A stretch of DNA of 64,000 nt from Micropterix aruncella (Eukaryota; Arthropoda; Insecta; Lepidoptera; Micropterigidae): NCBI GenBank assembly GCA_944548615.1, contig OX155971.1, forward strand, positions 27,144,072 through 27,208,071. The letters run 5' to 3'. Below the pieces are notes generated by a model. It did no database searches. It was not told where the DNA came from and saw only the letters and a list, made by a program, of their open reading frames with translations. Position numbers and translations under genes: made by a program. Positions 1 through 10,771 of this stretch are shown in pieces. Every line of letters starts with the position of its first letter. The stretch's first letter is position 1.

Positions 1-165
1 TTTCCCGGTGCCTCACCGTAAGGCGTTGAACTCTAACGGGTTGCTGGTGGACTAGACAGTAGATTGTTTTGTCCTCAAGTCTTCTACGCTCATCCCACGG
101 CTGAAAGAATGATCTATATTGTTATACCAGCCGGGGGTGACGGGTTCGCCCATTGTAGTCGACAC
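1..165 (-). repeat. Family A interspersed repeat, truncated by window edge
   Basis: This is one end of a non-coding GC-rich repeat that recurs about 13 times in the window. The stretch from tctacgctcatccca to the terminal motif gggttcgcc...gtagtcgaca matches the same end of copies near 3827, 10771 and 16225. The rest of the copy lies left of the window. The short ORFs in family A are not conserved between copies. Confidence 0.8.
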
Positions 166-584
166 AGCCATCCTGCCTAGAGCTGTAGCGGGTTAGGAAC
201 AACCTGTTCTGAAACAGATCCAGGTCTTGGTTACATACGAGAGTACGGGGTATCAAGTTCGCAAATCTGTGTCACTGCAATTTATTCCTCGCGATGGTTA
301 GCGAATTACATTATTATTTATTAAGGATTTGTACCATTATGTACCATTTAAAACAAGAAATTTACCAGTTTTATGTCTTCTCGCGGGTGCAACTAATATA
401 GTGTTTTATCAACTTTTGCAATTATTGTATATTATGCGATATGTGTTTTATAAATAGGTACCTAAATAAGCAATTATGATATTCCATTTTATAAGATTTT
501 ATGCGTCGTACCCTCGGACGAATAGATTAGAAATCATGAAATTTACCAGTTCGATGTCTTCTCGCGAGTGCAACTAATATAGTG
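166..584. repeat. Locally duplicated AT-rich sequence
   Basis: Two segments occur twice. A ~47-bp block around 357-403 (aaatttaccag...ctaatatagtg) returns at 538-585, and a ~90-bp block around 425-520 (gcgatatgtgttttataaatagg) returns at 893-975. No coding sequence was recognised. It looks like an old scrambled repeat. Confidence 0.5.
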
Positions 585-673
585 CTGTATCTCCTCTAAT
601 TCCGTAGTGGTTTAGCTTGTCTACCAGGGTATTGATGTTTATACAGTCGAATGCTTTGCTTAGATCGCAGAAC
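585..673 (-). pseudogene. LINE reverse transcriptase scrap (CR1/Jockey type)
   Basis: On the minus strand about 29 codons stay open and read the RT block [10 protein letters not shown] followed by [13 protein letters not shown]. This is the conserved A-motif region of non-LTR reverse transcriptases. Nothing else of the element survives beside it, so it is a dead fragment. The related CR1-type ORF near 48.4 kb carries the equivalent block DLSKAFDTV. Confidence 0.75.
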
Positions 674-892
674 TTTTATACACTTTTTTTATACACTGTT
701 AGCTTAGATCGCAGAACTTTTTATACACTTTTTTTTATAATTTGAAATGTAATTTCATTTGTAGAAATACTATTTTTTGTAATTTCGTAATGTTATTATA
801 TATATAATATTTTTTCGTAATGTAATTTCTATACCCAGATCGGGTTTATGAAAATAAAATTTTCTTATTTCTTATTTCTTATTTGCATGTAT
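660..892 (+). repeat. Short tandem duplication and LINE-like 3' tail
   Basis: An approximately 42-bp unit (tagatcgcagaactttttatac) occurs twice between 660 and 740. At about 835-888 the sequence gatcgggtttatgaaaat is followed by an (ATTTCTT)n tail, as at the 3' ends of insect non-LTR retrotransposons. The LINE assignment is inference from the tail. Confidence 0.45.
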
Positions 893-975
893 CGTATATG
901 CGATATGTATTTTATAAATAGGCACCTAAATATGCAATTATGATATTGAATTTTATTTGATTTTAGGCATCGTGC

Positions 976-1555
976 CAGGACGCGTCGGGCCTCCGCTGTT
1001 TTCAACATGACGCACAATATTTTTTAATAAACTACTTAATCAGTCAGATAGATGGGAGATAAATCGCATGTCCACCAGAAGCGGACAATATGGCGGAAGT
1101 GGGTTTGTTAATTTTATGTGCGAGTTCATGAAAAATATTGACTTTTCCGTCATTTCCTTGGTTTTTCCGGCAATGACATCAAAAAAATACACAGCTTATG
1201 CGAGATTTTAAGTTCTTTCTGATTTTATTCTGCTAATTTTAGCTGAAATAAAGTATCAAACCCTGCCCAAAATTTATTCTGTACGTTCCCGATAACAACT
1301 GCATGCGAGCAGTGAAACATGAACTGCTTCTCTAGGCCGAATACTCGGACCAACATTCAGTTAGCGATAGTTGCTCTAGTTATTTTGACTCCATGAAGCG
1401 GCAGATCCGCGCTTCAATCTATTTACGGTCAATCCCAGTAAATTTATAGATAAAGTTATGTTGTTTCTATCGGTAGAAAATGTTTATTTAAATAATTATG
1501 TTATTGTTGTTTTTACATTAAACACATATTAAAAGGGGGTACAGAAAAAAAACAG
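976..1555. other. No recognisable feature
   Basis: AT-rich sequence with no ORF, repeat end or known motif that I can support. It may be flank or eroded transposon DNA next to the mariner remnant. Confidence 0.4.
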
Positions 1556-1559
1556 TTTC

Positions 1560-2000
1560 TTTTTCTGTAAGCAACACGGTTGGCAGCACCGCCTTCTCCC
1601 GCTGGGTTTGTTCACTAGACACTCCACCTAATCAGTAGAACAAGCAACGTCTGTGTGAAAGTTTCCGAAACATTTATCAAATTCAGCAGATTTTATGCTG
1701 TTCAGTGCCTACAGCGATTTTTTACATCGTGTAAAAGTTTTCATAACGGGCTTTACTTCATTCTTGCGAACACAAATATAAACTTTTTGTATTTCCGCTT
1801 TTAATCACAAACTGGTTAAATTTCAATGCTGTGTGGGCAGGTGCGTTGTCGTGGTGAATCATTCAGTAGCCTGATTGCCGCAATTCGGGTCGTTTTATAC
1901 TTACTGCGACTCGCAATATTTTTTACCACTTTCAGGTAAGAGTGTTGATTTACTGTAATTCCCTGAGGAAGAAATTTAACTTGGACTACCCCCTCCGATG
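1560..2000 (-). pseudogene. Mariner (DD34D) transposase remnant
   Basis: The minus strand contains separated pieces of a mariner-family transposase, the DDE enzyme that cuts and pastes the element at TA sites. Around 1930-1995 it reads GVVQVKF and LPQGITVNQ, matching the mariner block before the second catalytic region. Around 1830-1858 it reads HHDNAPAHTA, which holds the second catalytic Asp. Around 1660-1700 it reads a C-terminal block with KSAEFDKCF. The pieces are in different frames, and an in-frame TGA precedes HHDN where related enzymes have Trp. The N-terminal DNA-binding half and terminal inverted repeats were not found, so this is an inactive 3' part. Confidence 0.75.
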
Positions 2001-2599
2001 GAAGTCGTGGGGGTCCTGAACTTGCTTGTATCTATTTCTATCATCACTTGTCCCGATGTCTCTTTCCGAACCAGAGACATCGGTAGAGGCATATTCGACA
2101 GACTTCGGTCACCTTGAAACTGGCAATTTACTCATAAACCCTTGATTGACTTAGAATCTTCCCCATAAGCCCTTAGAAGCATTACAACCGTTTTAGTTAC
2201 CTTTTTCTTTAACAAGAAATATAATTTGATGTTATTTCAAGTAACAATATCGTCTAGTTTTTACGGTTTTATACAGAATAATGAAGTTTCAATCGTAAGT
2301 TTGTTGAATTGCAATTAATTTTGTTGCCACTCCATTACTGGATTGTATGTGTAATGCGAATATAAGGGTATAATGTAATTTCAACATGACATTTAAAACT
2401 GACTATAACCTAACGTATGTAATAACTTAACTTTTTACGTACCAAGGTTCAACACTAGCTATGGTTCCAATTTGTTACTGCCGCGAGTTATGCATGCATA
2501 CAATGTATGCTTTAACGATATTGACATATTTAACCACCAAAATAGTCGATCCTTTGTTGAGGAGGTACGTGAAAAGCTGATTATCAGATCGGATTGAAT
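2001..2599. other. No recognisable feature
   Basis: No ORF or repeat boundary was recognised. Some of the left part may be further mariner sequence too decayed to read. Confidence 0.35.
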
Positions 2600-2758
2600 T
2601 AGCATGCACATACAATCACTCACAAGCACATTCGCACTACAGATGCACACACCCACACACACATACATACACGCACACACATATACAAACGCCCTAACAC
2701 GCACACATACACGCTTTCCATCACACAAACACACACCAACGCCCATACACTCGCACAT
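2600..2758. repeat. (CA)n-rich microsatellite
   Basis: A degenerate run of CA/CACA and CATA units spans roughly 2640-2758. It creates open frames on both strands (His/Thr-rich on plus, Val/Cys-rich on minus) that are composition artefacts. Similar CA/CATA tails follow the SINE copies at 18 and 41.6 kb, so this could be an expanded SINE tail. Confidence 0.8.
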
Positions 2759-3210
2759 AGCGATTTTACCTGTTAGTTTTAAATTCTTTTTGGTTTTCTT
2801 TGTATTGTATTGGTTAGCATATTTTGTAATCCTTATATAGCAAATAATTTAAAACATCATTGGCTTTACTACTGTTATATATTATGATTGTATGTTATTT
2901 TTTAATGCTGTATGTTTTTAACAAAAATAAAATAAAACATGCTGTCATGGTAAAAGCAAGATCTCGTTGTGCGCCGTAATGTATGTGCGGTATACTTACC
3001 ATACCCGTGACATGGTAACTACACCGTTACGCGTTATATTGATACATACATACAGACTACAGTACATGCTAAATGCGGAATCCCTTTTGAAACGTGCGTA
3101 TTTCCGTATATTACAGCGTAATATTTTACTCAGTGTATTGAAAACGTGTTGTGAATAATTCACTCTGTAAGCACGTTCTGTGCATCATCCACGCTAACTG
3201 TTCCGTGCAT
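2759..3210. other. No recognisable feature
   Basis: AT-rich sequence with a short AAAATAAAATAAA stretch near 2925. Two small frames of 63 and 78 codons lack any recognisable domain and are not called. Confidence 0.35.
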
Positions 3211-3827
3211 CATGGGCTATATGACCTGCTCGTTGTTTTGGGTTGGCTCAACTCACGAATCAACTCCCATTCGGTAGCCTCCTTGAAGATAGTTTTACCT
3301 GGAAAGGACTTTTGTTTCCTATGCCACGGCTGTGTCGTGGATGTGGGATCGGAGCGGTTTGCGCATCGTGCGGCTTCAGCCAATCGACTGTGTGCTTCCT
3401 AAGCATCGGGGGTGGTTGTTGACCTGATCTCAGCTACCATTGAAACGACTCGTTGGCCTCACGATACCGAGTAAAAGACAGACAGACGCCACGGTGTGCG
3501 ATAAATTAGAACGGAGTTACTTCCAACATCCGGTAGACGCGCAAGTTACTTGGAACCCGCGGCTAGACGGGAGGAGGAAAAAATCCGACGAAATCTAGTA
3601 GGGAGTGCGTAAGGTCGGTACGCTGGGTCCACCTCCCAGTGTCACGCGGTAAGGCTTTGGATTATCGAGAGCAAGTTAACGTAGCTATACGGTGGAACGT
3701 TTCGTCTCCAGGTCCATACGGTTGGGACTGAAAATGGAAAGACGAAAACTTCGGCCCATGATTGAAAGAACGATCAACATCGTTATACCTTATTGAGGTG
3801 GCGGGTTCGCCCTGTTAGTAGTTGACA
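3211..3827 (-). repeat. Family A interspersed repeat
   Basis: A near full-length copy in minus orientation. It begins with gggctatatgacc and ends with the diagnostic gggttcgcc...gtagttgaca terminus. Internal landmarks shared with other copies include gcgcatcgtgcggcttcagcc, gggggtggttgttgacc and the closing gaacgatcaacatcgttata. It is GC-rich against AT-rich flanks. The 83-codon frame inside it has no conserved counterpart in other copies. Confidence 0.8.
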
Positions 3828-4120
3828 GCTTAGCGTACGCACCGATACTTTAGATAATTAAATTGACCTCATTGATTAAATTGATCTCTAATTAAATTGA
3901 CCTCAATCCACCGAAGTGCACCGTTGTCACCTACACCCGTAAAAAACTATTAACTCTATCCTCATACTCATTAAAGTTTCAGACCTTGCAGAGATGCAGC
4001 GTGGTTAAAGATCTTGGTATCATAAATAGGACAGAAAACGAATTTACCGCGTGAAATTTGTAGGACCCGACGTTTCGGTGACGTTGCAGCCGCCGTTGTC
4101 TAGGGTAGACTGAAGACCTG

Positions 4121-5050
4121 TCAGTCCGTTGTTTTGCGGGTAGGCCGCAAACCGCTGCCGCCACTGCGTAGGTTATAACGGTGGTGGGGGGCCGGGCTCG
4201 GAGCGCGGGAATTTTTAAATTCCGTCTTGCACACAACACTCACTGTATCCTGTTTTACGTCTTTGCGTTCGGCGTTCGGCGGCGGGAACATTTTAAGAAG
4301 AGGGTTCCACGTAGAAGAGAGTTTGTAGCCGTCATCTCTATTGAAGTTCGGAGTTCTTCTTATTTCAATGGCTTCCCGGATCATGCGAGGAAAGTAGAAT
4401 TGTTCCTTGGATAGAACAATGGGATTTTGAAACTGCATCCAGTGGTTACTTCCGCTATCCAATATATGTTCGCAGATCGCCGATTTTTCTCGCTGAACGT
4501 TTTTAACAGCTTTGATGTGTTCTGTCAGTCGCGTGGCTATGGGCCGTTTCGTTTGTCCAACGTAGGCTAGACCGCAGCTGCATTCGACTTTATACACACC
4601 CGGGGTTTGCAGTGGTATTACATCCTTTACAGGCCTCAAAAATCGAGCTATATTTTGGGTCGGTTTGAAGATCGTTTTTATATCGAATCTGTTTAGCATC
4701 TTACTTATTCGATCAGTCACCCCCTTGACGTATGGTAAGAATGCTCTTGATCTGCTCAGTTTTTGAGTTTCGTCCGTATTAGATCGTGTGCGTGTCTCGT
4801 GATATTTTCCGTATCCATTTTTCCTAAGGACATCATTGACATGTTCCATCTCCTTCGGAAAATGCTCAGTGTCGCATAGATCGCGTGCTCGATTCACGAG
4901 CGACGTTTGCACTGAACGTAGATGGTAGGGATGATGGTGTGAGCTTGCATGCAAATATCTGTCCGTATGTGTGGGCTTCCGATATACCGTATGTCCGAGA
5001 GTATTGTCACTTCTCCTCGTCACTTTGACATCCAAAAATGGTAAGGAGTA
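4121..5050 (-). pseudogene. Penelope-like polyprotein, C-terminal part with GIY-YIG endonuclease (left copy)
   Basis: This copy encodes the end of the RT/thumb region (SLPFLDVKVTRR onward, then HTVYRKPTHTDRYLH) and a GIY-YIG endonuclease. In the 331-residue frame the nuclease has GVY near 173, YVG near 185, Arg196 and His200, with a CSCG pair at 179-182 and a downstream ICEH. This Cys/His arrangement is seen in Penelope nucleases, which nick the target site for insertion. The open frame continues to 5116, but its first ~22 residues are antisense of the opposing copy and not part of the gene. The RT palm is missing, so the copy cannot move itself. It is almost identical to the right copy. Confidence 0.85.
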
Positions 5051-5966
5051 TTTGGATGTCAAAGTGACGAGGAGAAGTGACAATACTCTCGGACATACGG
5101 TATATCGGAAGCCCACACATACGGACAGATATTTGCATGCAAGCTCACACCATCATCCCTACCATCTACGTTCAGTGCAAACGTCGCTCGTGAATCGAGC
5201 ACGCGATCTATGCGACACTGAGCATTTTCCGAAGGAGATGGAACATGTCAATGATGTCCTTAGGAAAAATGGATACGGAAAATATCACGAGACACGCACA
5301 CGATCTAATACGGACGAAACTCAAAAACCGAGCAGATCAAGAGCATTCTTACCATACGTCAAGGGGGTGACTGATCGAATAAGTAAGATGCTAAACAGAT
5401 TCGATATAAAAACGATCTTCAAACCGACCCAAAATATAGCTCGATTTTTGAGGCCTGTAAAGGATGTAATACCACTGCAAACCCCGGGTGTGTATAAAGT
5501 CGAATGCAGCTGCGGTCTAGCCTACGTTGGACAAACGAAACGGCCCATAGCCACGCGACTGACAGAACACATCAAAGCTGTTAAAAACGTTCAGCGAGAA
5601 AAATCGGCGATCTGCGAACATATATTGGATAGCGGAAGTAACCACTGGATGCAGTTTCAAAATCCCATTGTTCTATCCAAGGAACAATTCTACTTTCCTC
5701 GCATGATCCGGGAAGCCATTGAAATAAGAAGAACTCCGAACTTCAATAGAGATGACGGCTACAAACTCTCTTCTACGTGGAACCCTCTTCTTAAAATGTT
5801 CCCGCCGCCGAACGCCGAACGCAAAGACGTAAAACAGGATACAGTGAGTGTTGTGTGCAAGACGGAATTTCAAAATTCCCGCGCTCCGAGCCCGGCCCCC
5901 CACCACCGTTATAACCTGCGCAGTGGCGGCAGCGGTTTGCGGCCTACCCGCAAAACAACGGACTGA
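5051..5966 (+). pseudogene. Penelope-like polyprotein, C-terminal part with GIY-YIG endonuclease (right copy)
   Basis: Mirror image of the left copy. It reads LDVKVTRR, the HTVYRKPTHTDRYLH block, a central linker, the GIY-YIG core (GVYKVECSCG then YVGQTKR) and a metal-binding-type Glu in the IREAIEI helix near residue 248, ending in a basic tail. Truncation falls at position 5051, a few codons further in than in the left copy. The open frame seems to start at 4971, but that leader is antisense of the left copy. Differences from the left copy are few, for example Leu/Pro near residue 120 and Lys/Gln near the C terminus. No catalytic RT, so non-autonomous. Confidence 0.85.
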
Positions 5967-6111
5967 CAGGTCTTCAGTCTACCCTAGACAACGGCGGCTG
6001 CAACGTCACCGAAACGTCGGGTCCTACAAATTTCACGCGGTAAATTCGTTTTCTGTCCTATTTATAATGTCAAACAACCGCGATAGTCTTCGATTTTAAT
6101 CTTGGTATCAT

Positions 6112-6540
6112 TCATTTTACATCATATGTAAAATCTGATCAACTTTTTTGCAACGCACGACAATTTATTTAGTATCACTTATCTATTTTTCTTAATTAAA
6201 TTTTATTAAATTACAACTATAAATGTATATATTTATTACATAGCTATATTTTTTATAAAATTGGTATATTTATGTGTATATACAGGTGGTGGGTCCAAAT
6301 AATTTATTTTAAAAAAACACTTCATTTCTTAAAATTGCATAAAAATATGCACATCTAGAGACGGGCCAAATTATCGCCTAGTTAGATGTGCTATTGGCAG
6401 TAAAGGTCATGTAAGATGTGTTAAACCTCCCTATATTAATTATTAAATAATTTATATAATTATTATAAGATTACATGACCTTTGAATGAACTGTATACCT
6501 AATCCTATGTACCTAAATAAATAAATAAATAAAATAAAAT
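6112..6540 (+). mobile_element. LINE 3' UTR fragment (family of the 46.6-50.2 kb element)
   Basis: From atatgtaaaatctgatcaac to a terminal (AAAT)n run at 6512-6540, this non-coding stretch matches 49782-50186, the 3' end of the large CR1-group LINE in this window. It contains gggccaaattatcgcctagt at 6363-6382, the LINE 3'-end motif discussed in the findings. It is a severely 5'-truncated insertion directly abutting the Penelope TSD. Confidence 0.75.
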
Positions 6541-7278
6541 TCATGATTCTCATCTACTGTTCGATAATCACGTTCAATCTATTGTTTCTAAAGCTTCCAA
6601 AGCTTTAGGTTTTGTCATGAGGATTGCAGCTTGCTTTCATCGTGCTAAAACTTTCAAGATCCTTTACTGCACTTTTGTCAGAAGCATCTTGGAATATGCA
6701 TCTCAGGTATGGAACCCTTGTTATGATAAATATATAAATAGAATCGAGCGCATTCAAATGACGTTCGTGAAATATCTCTGCTTCCGTCTGAAAATCCCAT
6801 ACAGCTCATCTAACTATTTCAATTTATGCAAGAAATGTCATATCCTCCCCTTGATTAAGCGACGTGAAACCGCGGACTTGACCTTTTTACAAAAAAACAT
6901 GTTCCTTCCAAACTCAATAGATTTAACCCTGCTCTTAATGTTCATTATGCTGGTACCAACTATAGGCAAAATTCATTTCTGTGGCGAACAAGTGACAATT
7001 TCAATGATTTGATTAAACGATTTGACTTTGATCTATTCTGTACGATCTTAACTCAGCTAGGCAGCGGCTGAACAGTGAATTTCTTAGCACTAATTGTTGA
7101 ATATTTTTTGATGTATTTTTAACTTATAGCTTTAATTGAAAGGTCACATATGTTTCTACAACGTTACTTAAACGTGAAAACCATTAATTGGCTCTCTGTT
7201 ATACTACTCCGTCTTTTTGTTAAATTAATTTTAGCTGTTGGTTTTACTAAAAATAAATAAATAAATAAATAAATAAAC
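6541..7278 (+). pseudogene. 5'-truncated LINE: RT C-terminal region and 3' tail
   Basis: A reading frame open from about 6541 encodes the region after the RT palm of a Jockey/CR1-type LINE. The diagnostic block is RSILEYASQVWNPCYDKYI followed by RIERIQ, then the KCHILPLIKRR stretch. The ATG-started part is 6617-7012 and a frameshift near 6955 moves the last part into another frame. The fragment ends in an (AAAT)n tail at about 7249-7278, the normal 3' tail of such elements. It is a dead-on-arrival copy. Confidence 0.8.
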
Positions 7279-8737
7279 GTCGCTTGCACTAATGATTAGG
7301 TCTAGTAAACCTACCCATCAGGGAAAGGTAGTGTTGCCATATATCCTGCAAAAGAAAAAATAACGCTGTTCTTTTAGTATACCCTCGTTTCATTTACTTT
7401 TAGGCAACAAATTAGTTGTAAGCTGTAAAGTTGTCTATTGTTGCGAATAAATAAAACAAAATAGTCGTAAAACCCTTTTGTGCTTCTTCAAGCTCAATCC
7501 CGATATTATGGATCATATTTCGCGTCGCTTCAAAAGTTTTCCCCCCCGTCGTGCAGGAAATTGTTGCGTATTATGTATAGAAACTTTTTGCGGAGATCGC
7601 TGAATGGCAGGAGGTATCGGTTTTAAAACCGTATCGATCAGCCATGATAGATGGCTGCCTGACGACGTATTTTAAAAGGCATTTGCCAACGCAAATAAAT
7701 GGCTTCAATGCTCCATCATTTTCGACTGAACGCACTCTATGGGGCGATGAAATGACAAGCTCCCGTGATACGTATACGTATAGTAGTAACACATGAATAT
7801 AATATTTTAGTATTCCGATGTTAAGGCTCCTTCCGAGTTGAGGCGACTTAAAATTTAGATATTTTTGCAATGCCACGCACCCGCGCGCTTTCGATATATA
7901 CATAAAGATGTATAGGTATACTGCGGCGACAAGGGATACGTCCCACCGTTGGCAGTGGCCAATTACGAATGACGATTTCGGCTTCGCGCGTCGTCTAATA
8001 TAGTCGATTTGGCTTTTCAATTATAATATAATAAATTATCAAATGAATAGTTTTTTATAGAGTATAAAATAGTTTACAATAATAAAATAACTTGAAATCA
8101 CTGTGTTATTTTTATATCACTCAAAATTATCTTTAATAAATAGTTAAAAAATAATGTTTGGCCATAACATTTCTGGAAATTAGGTAATTTCAAACATTTT
8201 TTACTTACATTGTAAGGAAGTTCCAAAAAATATCTTGGTGCTATGCAGAAAAACCATACGCTGGTGTAAATAGTATTTATTAATATTGAGAATTATCTCT
8301 AGGTTTTTTAAAAACTGAAGACAAATCTCGATAGTTTTTATTTTTTTGGAAAACAGTAACAAAATAAAGATAATTTACAATTAATATGGAAATAATTTAC
8401 CAATTTCGTTTTGGTGAAATAATAGCTTAAAGACCGGGTTTTTAAAATACGGCATAATTGTATTAAAATTCTTTTTCGTGTTCTCACAACCAGGCCAAAA
8501 AAGTATGTTTCATAAAGCTTTTTGTCGCCGCGGCCGGCACGGCCTCTTAAAGTAAAAATCAGGAACGTTGCATTAAATGGAAATTCAAAAACTCCTTTTT
8601 CGCTGCTCGCATACTTTATACTCCATACGGTAATGGCCCACTTTAATGTCTAACGACAATTATCTTACAGGCTGCCGTTTCTTTTTTACCAACATTACGT
8701 GGCAGTACAGAAGGTCACCCATCCATTTAATGACCAT
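7279..8737. other. No recognisable feature
   Basis: Mostly AT-rich. A 149-codon minus-strand frame at 7571-8020 has no recognisable domain. A perfect palindrome cggttttaaaaccg lies near 7618. A short GC-rich stretch near 8527 (gccgcggccggcacggcc) stands out, but nothing links it to a gene. Confidence 0.35.
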
Positions 8738-8992
8738 GCCCTAGAGTCCCATTTGGCCGATATCGGCCACAACACGATTAAGCGTGACGGCCTCGTTTTA
8801 ATTTTATTGTAATTTAATTTGTTATATTTTATTATGTTTTATTATGTTAAAAAAAATATTTTTATTATGGGTACAGTGGTTTGGCAGTAATTAATGTTTT
8901 GGTGAGACAGTGTCATAATTCATTTTTTTTACAAATTTTTACTAAAATTTTTTGGGACATAAACTTGTTGATCGGCTGAGGGCCGAGGCCTG
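8738..8992. mobile_element. TTAA-type MITE, diverged copy
   Basis: This matches the MITEs at 49524-49777 and 51709-51970 through ccctagag...ggccgatatcggcc, the internal tattatgttttattatg stretch and the closing ggctgagggccgaggcctg. Its extreme ends are altered: a TTAA sits ~8 bp left and another ~11 bp right, rather than directly at the ends. It is an older copy of the same family. Confidence 0.75.
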
Positions 8993-10087
8993 AACTGGCC
9001 TGTTAACTTCGGTGGTCTGACGGGAACCAGTGTTTCAACGCGGCTAATGACGTTACATTATATAATATAACCCGAACGTCTATATTATTATTGATGTTAG
9101 GGTATCGATGCTTACGATTGCTTTCCTTTGATCATTCCAAGCTAGTTGCATTGCCATACATTAACAAAAAGACAAATACATATTAATGTAATAGCTTTAT
9201 AGTTACATCAAATATAAGTACCAATGCATGAATTAAATTACTGAATGAATTATTGATTATCAAAGGAGGCAACAGTGGAAAAACAACAACCCACTTAAAT
9301 ACGCTTATCAACTCTTCACGTTCTTACTATAATTTCCGGTGTCATCCAGGAAAATCTGTCACCCTATCTTCAAAACCTCCTTTTACCTTTCCGCTCATGG
9401 CTTCCACTGCGTTCACGTGATTTGTTGTTGGTTGGATATTAACTGTCCCTTTTCGGTAAATCATTTGCAATACAGGCAGCACGGCTCATTGCCCCCAAGT
9501 TTACGAAGGTAAGATAAACTCATATATTTAAGAAAGACCTTAAGACATAATATATGCTAACGCTATAAGTAATACCTTTTTTTCTCAATGTGCTATGCTC
9601 AGTGTTGGGCATGGTAAAGTCATAACTGCACATACCATTTCTATAACCCTACCCCTCCTCCCTCCTTTATTCCGATTCCCATAAGTTTTATGGTATTTTT
9701 TTTATATAAAAACTATAAATTTCCGTTGAGATGGTTTTGAAAAAGATAATTTTTAGTTTGTTAGCATATTGTTTAAATGAATTTTAGTAGGTGCAAATGT
9801 GATTCCTGTCTGGTGTTATGACTTTACAATTTCTCATTCGTGACAGGTCTATATAATAGTTTTTTTTTGCTGGTTTATTTATTTTTTAAAAGTTACTGGT
9901 TGGTCACTACGATCTAATTTTAAATAGTTAATTGCTTTGTCTGTATATTCACAATCACAAAAAAACATTATCGAGGCAAATGGCTGAAAAGGCAGAGAAT
10001 CCTAATGGTTTCAAAAACATAGTGTAAATGAAGTGTTTGAAGAAGTGACAGGAATTTATGTTTTAGAGGTGTATATATTAGGTAGCG
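8993..10087. other. No recognisable feature
   Basis: AT-rich DNA with no ORF above background, no repeat shared within the window and no RNA gene that I can see. Confidence 0.4.
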
Positions 10088-10771
10088 AATGGTTTCGTGC
10101 AACTTGGGCCATAAGATCCAATTTGTTCTCGGATCGGCCCAACTCACGATTCAGCTCCTATTCCGTAACCTCCTCGTGTGGAAGGCTACCCCGGGTAAGA
10201 CTCTCGCATCTCAGGCCTCACGGCTGATGGATCGGTTTCTCTTGGAGGGATTCAGTCTCGGCGCTACTGGACAGTTTACGCACCCTTGGGGACGCCACTC
10301 GGTTGCGCACTCTGACTAATTGCTGAAGGAGTCTGGAAACTATGGAAATAGAATGTCTCCCAAGCAGCGGGGGTGGATGTTGACCTATCGTCAACCACTC
10401 TTCAAATAACCATTAGGCTACCTAATCCTAAATTCAGAGTCGGGCAATATATACATTTGGTCCGCGATAGATTCAAACTGAATCACCGCTGAATTTCGGC
10501 AGGTAGAGGCTTCGTAAACGACTTCGGTCCCGTAACCAGTCGGAAGGAAACAGGTATCCTGAAGGTTAATTCCAGACGGAGATATCCTTCCAAGCTGGTA
10601 GACAGGGGGCGAGGCCGCCCGCTGGTACCTTTCCCGGTGCCTCGCCGTAAGGCGTTGGCCTCTGTCGGGCATGTTGGCTTAGCTGGGTCATCTACGCTCA
10701 CCTAACAGGAAATAAAACGATCACTATCGTTAAAACTTCCTGAGGTCCGGGTTCACTTGATGTAGTTGACA
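10088..10771 (-). repeat. Family A interspersed repeat
   Basis: Near full-length minus-orientation copy from atggtttcgtgcaacttggg to the terminal gatgtagttgaca at 10771. It belongs to the same subfamily as the fragment at 43376-43690: both share catgcccga...aggccaacg, ggtacc...agcgggc and ggatatctccgtctggaatt. Four overlapping small frames (64-84 codons) in three different frames show it is not a gene. Confidence 0.8.

Larger units (their letters stand above)
4024..6065. repeat. Large near-perfect palindrome with 14-nt spacer
   Basis: Left arm 4024-5036 and right arm 5051-6065 are reverse complements with only scattered differences. They are separated by aatggtaaggagta at 5037-5050. The outer limit is where the left arm meets its TSD while the right copy continues. 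A transcript through the whole unit would fold into a ~1-kb hairpin. Confidence 0.85.
4011..6111. mobile_element. Penelope-like element: head-to-head pair of 5'-truncated copies
   Basis: Two copies of the 3' part of a Penelope-like retroelement lie in opposite orientation with their 5' truncation points joined in the middle. The whole unit is flanked by a perfect 13-bp direct repeat, atcttggtatcat, at 4011-4023 and 6099-6111. This fits a single target-primed insertion with a variable-length TSD. The right copy extends ~33 nt further (about 6066-6098) than the inverted left copy. Penelope elements are known for terminal extensions and inverted partial copies, so the structure fits the family. 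Neither copy keeps the catalytic part of the reverse transcriptase. Confidence 0.85.

Noticed and set aside
2459..2840. Opposing ORFs over the CA-rich tract
   Set aside because: Low-complexity translation of a microsatellite.
4971..5116. Shared ~22-residue N-terminal leader of the two Penelope frames
   Set aside because: It is the antisense of the opposing arm read across the palindrome centre, not a real protein start.
4181..5906. 77-codon frames opposite the GIY-YIG ends in both Penelope arms
   Set aside because: Mirror-image shadows of the real coding strands.
7571..8020. 149-codon minus-strand ORF
   Set aside because: No domain, no codon signal that I can judge, and no repeat or splice context.
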